From contig NC_088777.1 in the NCBI RefSeq assembly GCF_954871325.1, forward strand, positions 49,205,366-49,269,365: a stretch of DNA of 64,000 nucleotides, read 5' to 3'. This document shows, piece after piece, positions 54,801 through 63,800 of this stretch. Position 1 is the first letter of the stretch; every line of letters begins with the position of its first letter. The notes under the pieces were generated by a model that saw nothing but the letters and a program-made list of their open reading frames with translations, was not told the origin of the DNA and did no database searches. Position numbers and translations under genes: made by a program. The stretch is from Gordionus sp. m RMFG-2023. Its lineage: Eukaryota; Nematomorpha; Gordioida; Chordodea; Parachordodidae.

Positions 54801-57800
54801 ACAGTCTCAAATAGGCCCAAGTCCAGCGGATCCTACTAATTCGGCCTGGAAAGGTTTGATGTTTAAGATGAAACTATTCTACCCGTTTTTATGGCCCAAA
54901 GGAGTCCCGTTATTGCGTTTCAAACTTTTCCTGTGCATCATGGCCATTATAGCTGCCAGGGTTATCAACGTAGCCCTACCCATGACTTACAAGGCTATAA
55001 GTTAGAATTTCTTATTCTTTATTTCAAAGAAGATAAAAAAACTTTTTATCAAACCTTTGGCTGACAAACTATAAACTTATCCAAATTATTTTTTTATATA
55101 TATTAATTCGAGGAGAAGATAAAAGTCGATGCTTAAGTTGAAAAAAAATAAGATTTATTTAGATTTAATTATATATGTTAGCGTCAATGTGTTTTTTTCC
55201 GGTAATGTGTTATTTTTACATAATATTTATTTTAAACGTTCAAAGTTGATTCTCTTACGAAGAAGGAATACTGTTGGAAAACCTTTTTGGTGTTCGTGGG
55301 TTTGCAATTACTGCAGGGCTTCGGAGTAGGTAATTTCATTCCTCATTTTTTTTATTTTCTCTTCTTTTAATTCTTGTTTTCTTTCTTTTTAAAATAAAAT
55401 TATTTCTTTCTTTCTTTTATCACACATTTTTTGTTTCATTTATAATTAAAAAAATTCCTTTTCTATTCATTTTTCGATAAATAAAGGTGGCTCTGGTTTA
55501 CTCACCAATTTTCGCTCTTTTTTGTGGATTTCCATACAACAATACTCGACAAAAAAATTACAGGTAATTGATTTTGTGTTGTTATAATTCCACAAATTTA
55601 CTATCGATAAAATTCATTCTTTTTTTTCTTAAAAAAGGAAGGCACGAAAAATAGCATTTTTTTTGACAATCAGCTCAATTTAAACGAGGTCTGCAATGGG
55701 GCTCATTCATCCCCAAAAATGTTTAAGATTCACCCACCCATCGCCCGTCCAACCCACCTGTCACCCCCTCCCAACTTTTAAAAAATATTAGACGAAAATC
55801 CGCCCGTTGCTGACCTTTAATTCAATTATTTTCTCGTGAACCGCGGGTAGTGTTTGTTGAACCGCTCGATGTAAGCCGATTTTTAAAAATGGCTAACTTT
55901 AATCATTTTTGTAAGCCTGAAGATTTTGCTAAAGACATAAAGGTCTTTAACTGGACATCTAGCAAAATTTCGAGGCATAGGCAATATTTTTTCTAAGTTA
56001 AAATACTGAGTTAGCTGTTTTTAAAAATCGGCTCAAATCGACCCTTTAAACAACAGTATTTGGGGGCCTTTCCCGGCTTGAGTATGATTTCAGAAATCCC
56101 ACTCGGACCGAAAATCCAGGTCAATGGGGGTACCTTTTTGGGGGTTCTTTGCTAGCTTTATGAAATTCCTTTTATATTAATTAAATTATTCCGTTTAATA
56201 TTATATTATTGGCTTTTGGTGAAATCAAAATAAAATTTTAAAATTATTTTACATTCATATAATAACGATCCTTTTAGGTTGAAATGTATAGTCACATTCT
56301 TTCCCTTTCACTCGAATGGCACATCAACAAGAAAACTGGGGAGATCTTACGCGTGCTGGAGCGGGGCACTCAAAGCATAAACAATATTCTGAAGTTAGAA
56401 AGAATAAAGAAGAATAAAAACTAAAAAAAAATTGATTATAAAAAAATATATTTTATAAACATTATCTCCCCCTCCTGAGGATGGAAAAGTTGATTTATAT
56501 TTTTAATATTATATGGGAAAGTAAAAGAATGAAACAAAGAAAGATAGATAGAAAGATAATTTTTTGTTAAAAAAATTAGAGATAAAGAAAGATTAAAGAA
56601 AATGTCACGAGAAGACAATTTTTTTTTTATAATATATATGTTAGCGTTAATGTGTTTTTCCCGGCAATGTGTAATTTTTTCAACTTTAAATCATTTTTTG
56701 AGCGCGTTTTTAAAAATTTAAAAATCTGATATTTTATGAATTATAGACAATTTTGCTGTTAACCTTTGAGTCATTTACGATTTATATAAAAAATTTAATG
56801 TAAATTTTATTAAATTCTAAAGTTCATGACAAAATTGTCTAAAATTTATAGGGTAGGTATTACAAACATGTCGGCATACATTTCCGGTTAAATCAGATTT
56901 TTAAATTTTACTCGCTCAAAAAACGATTTTGAGTTGAAAAAATAACGCATTGTCGGGAAAAACACATTGAAGCTGATATATATATAAATATAATTTTCCC
57001 TTTACTTTAAAAGAAATTAATTGATACATCTTCTCAAAATTTACCCGCCAAAAAAAGATTTATATATAATTTACCAGTATATTTTATATAAAATAAAAAC
57101 GCTTCCAAAAAGTTACGTTTCTTTCCAAGTTGGCCCAACTCTTATAGATATATTAGTCGCCATAATCTACTTGATGGTGTATTTTGGGGTTTGGTATTCA
57201 TTAATCGTCGTCATAACCATGATTATGTATATAGGTACGTTGATATTTTAATATTAGCAATTTTTGAAACAATACTATACAAAATAAAACGCGATATATA
57301 TTACCGATTTGGAGTCACTTTATCACGCGACACTTTATCATGACGACACTTTATCACGACGACACTTTATCACGACGACACTTTATCACTCAGTCATTTG
57401 ATAACGCGACACTTTATCACGCGACATTTTATCATGATATACTTAAAACTTAATTTAATATAATTGAAAAGTTAAATTTTGATAATATCTCATTTTTTGA
57501 CTTTCATCATGATATACTTAAAACTTAATTTTATATATTTGAAAAAATTAAATTTTGATAATATCTCATTTTTTGACTTTTCCGTCTAAATTCCAATATT
57601 TAAAAAATTTAAATTAATTTTTTATGTTAACGCGACACTTTATCATGATATACTTAAAACTTAATTTAATATATTTGAAAAAATAAAATTTTGATAATAT
57701 CTCATTTTTTGACTTTTCCGTCTAAATTTCAATATTTAAAAAATTTAAATTAATTTTTTTTTGTTAACGCCACACTTTATCATGATATACTTAAAACTTA

Positions 57801-60800
57801 ATTTAATATATTTGAAAAAATTAAATTTTGATAATATCTCATTTTTTGACTTTTCCGTCTAAATTCCAATATTTAAAAAATTTAAATTAATTTTTTTTAT
57901 TGAGAAAAACTCATATTTTAATTTACATAAATATAATTTTTTTTAACTGAATTATCATCTTATATATGGAAACAGGAGACAAGCAATAATTTTCTATTTA
58001 TACTTTTTATTAATAAGTAACTATAAATCAATATATCACGAGTAAAAAATATAAATTATGTGCCAAATATAAATCTCTAAAATGCCATTCTTTTATTACA
58101 ACAAAATTGAATGATATCTTAAAAGGTCCCCTTGATCATACTCATGAGGGTAACATTTCAAAATCTTATGCCCGAAAAGCAATATCAGAAATGAAATCCA
58201 AATTAAGTGAATATTCTAGTCCTTCTTTGGTCCATGCAACAACATTGTTAAATTATGATAATGTGTAGTTCGTCCGTGCTCAACATTATAAATCTTAAAT
58301 TATCATCTGGCCCAGAATCGTATTTGAGCATATCCCTGTAACATTCCGGATATAAGAAAGTGAGATCCTTAGGGATAGGAGGCAATATAATGGTAGAGAT
58401 CGATTTTTTATGCCTTTGTAAGGATCGATAAAGGGCAGACTTATTTGGCATAACCATCAAGGTATTATTATCATAATTTAACAATGTTGTGGACCAAAGA
58501 AGGACTAGAATATTCACTTAATTTGGATTTTATTTCTGATATTGCTTTTCGGGCATAAGATTTTGAAATGTTACCCTCATGAGTATGATCAAGGGGACCT
58601 TTTAAGATATCATTCAATTTTGTTGTAATAAAAGAATGGCATTTTAGAGATTTATATTTGGCGCATCTCCAGCATATTGATTCATTTTTATTTGTCCTAA
58701 ATTTAGTATATTCGTAATTTAGATATAAAAGGGTAGGTTTATTTTTCGATGTAAATCCTATTTCAAACATTATAATTAATAAAAAAAATATTCTTTAATA
58801 TATAATAATATAGAAAATTGAGGTATATATAGAAAAAAAAATATTATTATATTTATGAATAAATACAAAACCTTAATTGGTAAAAATTATAAATCTTTGT
58901 GAAAAAACGATTAGTTTAAAAAATATCAATAGATAAACACATTAATTTAAGTGTGGTGTTTTATTGATTTATAGTTACTTATTAATAAAAAGTATAAATA
59001 GAAAATTATTGCTTATGTCTCCTGTTTCCCTATATAAGATGATAATTAAGTTAAAAAAAATTATATTTATGTAAATTAAAATATGAGTTTTTCTCTATAA
59101 AAAAAATACAAAAAATACAAAAAAAATTAATTTAAATTTTTTAAATATTGAAATTTAGACGGAAAAGTCAAAAAATGAGATATTATCAAAATTTTATTTT
59201 TTCAAATATATTAAATTAAGTTTTAAGTATATCATGATAAAGTGGCGTTAACATAAAAAATTAATTAAAATTTTTTAAATATTGGAATTTAGACGGAAAA
59301 GTCAAATAATGAGATATTATCAAAATTTAACTTTTCAAATATATAAAATTAAGTTTTAAGTATATCATAATGAAAGTCAAAAAATGAGATATTATCAAAA
59401 TTTAACTTTTCAATTATAATAAATTAAGTTTTAAGTATATCATGATGAAAGTCAAAAAATGAGATATTATCAAAATTTAACTTTTCAATTATAATAAATT
59501 AAGTTTTAAGTATATCATGATAAAATGTCGCGTGATAAAGTGTCGCGTTATCAAATGATTGAGTGATAAAGTGTCGTCGTGATAAAGTGTCGTCATGATA
59601 AAGTGTCGTCATGATAAAGTGTCGTCGTGATAAAGTGTCGTCATGATAAAGTGTCGTCGTGATGAAGTGTCGCATGATAAAGTGTCGTGTGATAAAATGT
59701 CGCTAGGCGATATTACCAGTGTTTTGTTAAAAGATACTACAAATGTATACATATACAACAATTTTTTTGAAAGAACTTTGATACATACTTGCTATATTAT
59801 TCCAAATTAATTTATATATGTTCAAAAACCACGCTTAATTTTTTTTTAAGGTTCTCAACTTAATTCTTTGTGTAGTTCACGCAAGTCTCATCCCCCTAAA
59901 TTTAAAGCTATTATTCCTTTTATTTCAATGATATTTTATTTACCTGTTACTCAAGTATCCACCATTTTGATTACGGAGTGGAGAACCAGTCACAGGCGGG
60001 AAATGAATCGCTTAGATAACATCATTACGTCCAAGGCTACAGAAACGTTTTTCAATTTCGAAGCCGTCAAATACCACGCAGCGGAATGGTTCGAAATTTC
60101 CAAATACGACGAGGCGATTTCTAATTTTCAAGTATCATTTTCGCAAAAAATAACCTGATATTACGAGAATTATGTATAGTCACTTGTGTTCCGAAAGCGG
60201 CTTATTTGCACCGGTTTTAATCCGTTTTTAAAAAATCGGAAAAATCTAGTTTTTTGCTTGATACTATCACTTTCGACTCCATTTTTATCAGATTTTTTTT
60301 AGTTGGTGTATCTAGTTGTTTGATAGATTGAAATAAATAATATCGAGAATTGATTGATGATTAGGTACTATATACTCTTATTAAATAAGACTGGCACACA
60401 GAGAACAGTTTTATTCGTTTTTTTTAAAAAAGATTTAAAACATTAACAATATATATTAAAAGAAAGAAGAATGGATAACCTCTTCCTCCCTGAATGGGCT
60501 CAATTGTATACAAGGCCTCATCTGCGTTCTGATTGGTCTATTGGGTGGTGGTCTTCTCTGCGCTTATCAAATAGTCAACGCGCATGCCTCTACACACTCA
60601 ACCTCTTTTTTGACGGTTGGAGATTTTGTGCTCTACGTGAGTTACCTTTCCCAGCTATACGCCCCTCTCAATTGGTTCGGTACTTTTTACAGGTTTATCT
60701 TTTTTTCCCAATTAGAAGTACAATTTTATTTTTCCTAATTTCAAATATAAAAATTAATTTAATTTATACTTTTTTGTGTGTATAAACTGCTTTATATATA

Positions 60801-63800
60801 TATCGCGTTAATTAAAAATTCAATTTTAAATATGAAAGATGTATATCCAATTCTTCGATTGGGTTGAAAAAATATATAACAATTTATATTAAACCATTTT
60901 TTAGATACACTACCCCCACACCTGCCCTTAAACCCTAAAATCTTAAAGATTGATCCCTCAGCCCATATCTGTAACTTCTTAGACACTAAGAGCTATGAAT
61001 ACCTTTATATTAAGAGCTACATAAACTTCTAGTTCATTACTCAGCCCAAATCTGGAAATCTGAGTCACGCCTGCCACTTGATAACATTAACTTAATATTT
61101 TTCTATATTTAGAGTAATTATGCCCTATTTTCGTCCGATTACCTAATTAAATCAATAGTCAGTGAAAAAAAATTGATCTTCTTGTCTCTCTCGAACCAAA
61201 GTTTTGGCGATGTTAATTTTTGTTTAGAATCAGTACTGGAAAGTTCCTATCCTTTTTTAAAAAAATTTCTATTATTTTAGAAATGTTACCACGAGTAAAA
61301 CAAAATAGATATTAATGTTTCGGCTATTGATGGAAAAAAAAATCTGCTCTTATTCAATTTAAAGCGGAGATGGCAATACAGCTTGGGCGTAAATTCCATA
61401 CTATAATACCAGACCAATGGCATATGATATTACCTAGACTGAAGATGCATTCATAATAATGCATTTGAAAGCGTCGTTGGCAAATCAGCTGGACCCGCCA
61501 TTTTGTCAACCCATATAGTAATTATCCTCATAAACTACTAAGTTGATAACTCGCTTCCTTGTTATCTCGATGATCAGACAATTCTTTAATAAAGTTTGCG
61601 TTATACATAGGAACAAATTGGCCTCCCGTTTAAATTTTTTAATGATGATATGAGTAACCAGAACGGCGTCCCTAGCGGTTTTTCACTGATGTACACTTTT
61701 AATCAATGTATCTTCAGTCTAGGTATTATTATATGTCATTGTACCAGACCTTCTCCTAGGAAATAACTGCCTAACTATCAGTCAAATTTTCTACTCCTTT
61801 GGTTGTATTTAGATTTAAGTAGGGTCTACATCTACCTACGGTATTAATCTTTTAGAAAGAGGAAAAAAAAGTAAAAAGGAAAGTAAGAATCAAAGAGAAG
61901 AGAAGAAAGTAAATATGAATGAGGATATTGGATAAATTATAAATAATGTCGAATACCAAAACCACTTCTATTTTTATAGTATATTTTTTTTAAACTTATA
62001 ATTAGGTAATTTTTTGGGAAAAAAAGGACAAAATTTAAACTAAAAGATACTATTGAATATAATAATTATAATGTTAAATTTGATTAAAAATAATAAAATT
62101 ACTCTATATAAAAAAAGAACAATTTTAAATAAATAATTATTTAATTTTAGGAGTATTCAGCAATCCTTGATAGACCTGGAAAACTTGGTGGATCTCATAA
62201 AACAAACTCCCTACGATAAAACGGGTCCCCTTAAATTACAATACATACAAGAATCCCGAAATAATAACCCACCATGGCCTTGCGATAATAACAATGGTTC
62301 TCGATCAACGGATTACGACACTATCGAGAAGACTATCTTACCTCCCTTGTTCATTACTGACGGCAAAATAACGTTCAGGGACGTTTATTTCTCGTACCAA
62401 TCGTCGAAAGTCAAGGATGGAAATAATAACCAATCGCCAATCACCGGAAATGACAAGGATCAAAATAAATCAGCCATAGATTATTCTTCCACGCCTTCCA
62501 TCAATTACGCCCTCAAAGGAATAAATTTCGAAATCGGAAGCTTTTCGAATCACGATGGTATAGCAGCTTCGACGCAAAATCCCAAGATTTTAGGCATAGT
62601 AGGACCATCCGGCAGCGGGAAGAGCACGATTTTTAAACTAATCTTCGGGCTTTATCGGCCCACCCAAGGCCAAATACTGATAGACGATCAGGATATAGCT
62701 GAGGTAGTAATGTTTGGAAACTTTATCTTAATTTTTTTCCTCTTCGCTTTTCTTTTATTCAATCCTAATATATTGTTTTTTTCATTTTCTTTCTTTTCAT
62801 ATTTTTAGTGTGTAATCTTATGAGCGCAAAATTGTAACCACCTGGATTTCGTTTTATTCTCGAATGAATGAATGTTCTTATTAGTATAAAGATATTCCTC
62901 TTTTTTTAAAAAAAAATCATTTTTAAAAATGACAAAGACAGTAAAAGAAATGAGAAACGATCGTTTTTTTAAAAAAAATATAACTTTTAGGTAGATCCTT
63001 TATCTCTCCGCTCTCAACTTGGTCACGTGCCACAAGACGCCATTTTGTTCAATAAATCCATCAATTACAACATCGATTATGGAACCTTTTCTCTCCTTAA
63101 TTCTTCGTTCGACGCGAATACCGACACCGAAAAAAACGCCGAAAACACGAGTGAAGCCATACTAAAAGCTTCTCGCAGCGCTTTGATTCATGATACCATA
63201 TCCCGAAATATGCCCAAAGGTTTGTTTTTTAGATTAAATTAAATAAAATAAAATACAAAAAAAAAGGAAATAATTCTGCAGGTTTATTTCTATTTTAGGC
63301 TGGGTTCCAAATATTAAAAATGTAATAAATAAACTCTGATCTAAAAATAAAATAGTGGCCTAAATCATTTTTTCGAAATTACTAAAGTTTATTAATTTTT
63401 TAAAGTTGTAGAAATTATAAATAATAAATTTTAGCTTAAAGGTTTATAAAGCTTATAAAAATTGTGCGAAAAAAAATAAGAAATAAGAAATTTATATTTT
63501 TCCAATTATAATATGAAAATGGGCTATTCGAAATTTACAAAACTATAAAAAAAAATTAATGAAAGATTTTGGACATTTTTCATCATTTTATAAATTTACG
63601 AAAGTTTTGAAATTTTTTTAAATATTGGGACAAAATTTTTTTATTCATTTTGTGGATATATTTGTTTTTAAATACTCCAAAGTAAATGTAAGAAAATTAA
63701 AGAAAAATGAAATCGAATATCATATTTATTTTGGTTCCACTATATATCTTGATTAATTTACTGAATACAGGTTACGAAACGGTTGTAGGTGAAAGAGGTC

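Larger units (their letters stand above)
57235..59955 (+). other. ABCB6 intron 8, filled by a foldback transposon
   Basis: Donor GTACGT and acceptor ACTCAAG enclose about 2.7 kb. Nearly all of it is the Mutator-like foldback element at 57316-59703. Its arms would pair in the transcript as a hairpin of about 1 kb. Confidence 0.8.

Noticed and set aside
57316-57425. Regular short repeats that could suggest a CRISPR array
   Set aside because: Units are contiguous without unique spacers, lie at a transposon end, and recur inverted at the other end. The genome is eukaryotic.
60471-60785. A 104-codon open frame as a separate small protein
   Set aside because: It is another frame of ABCB6 exon 10 running into the intron. 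The frame giving [12 protein letters not shown] and [10 protein letters not shown] is the conserved one.
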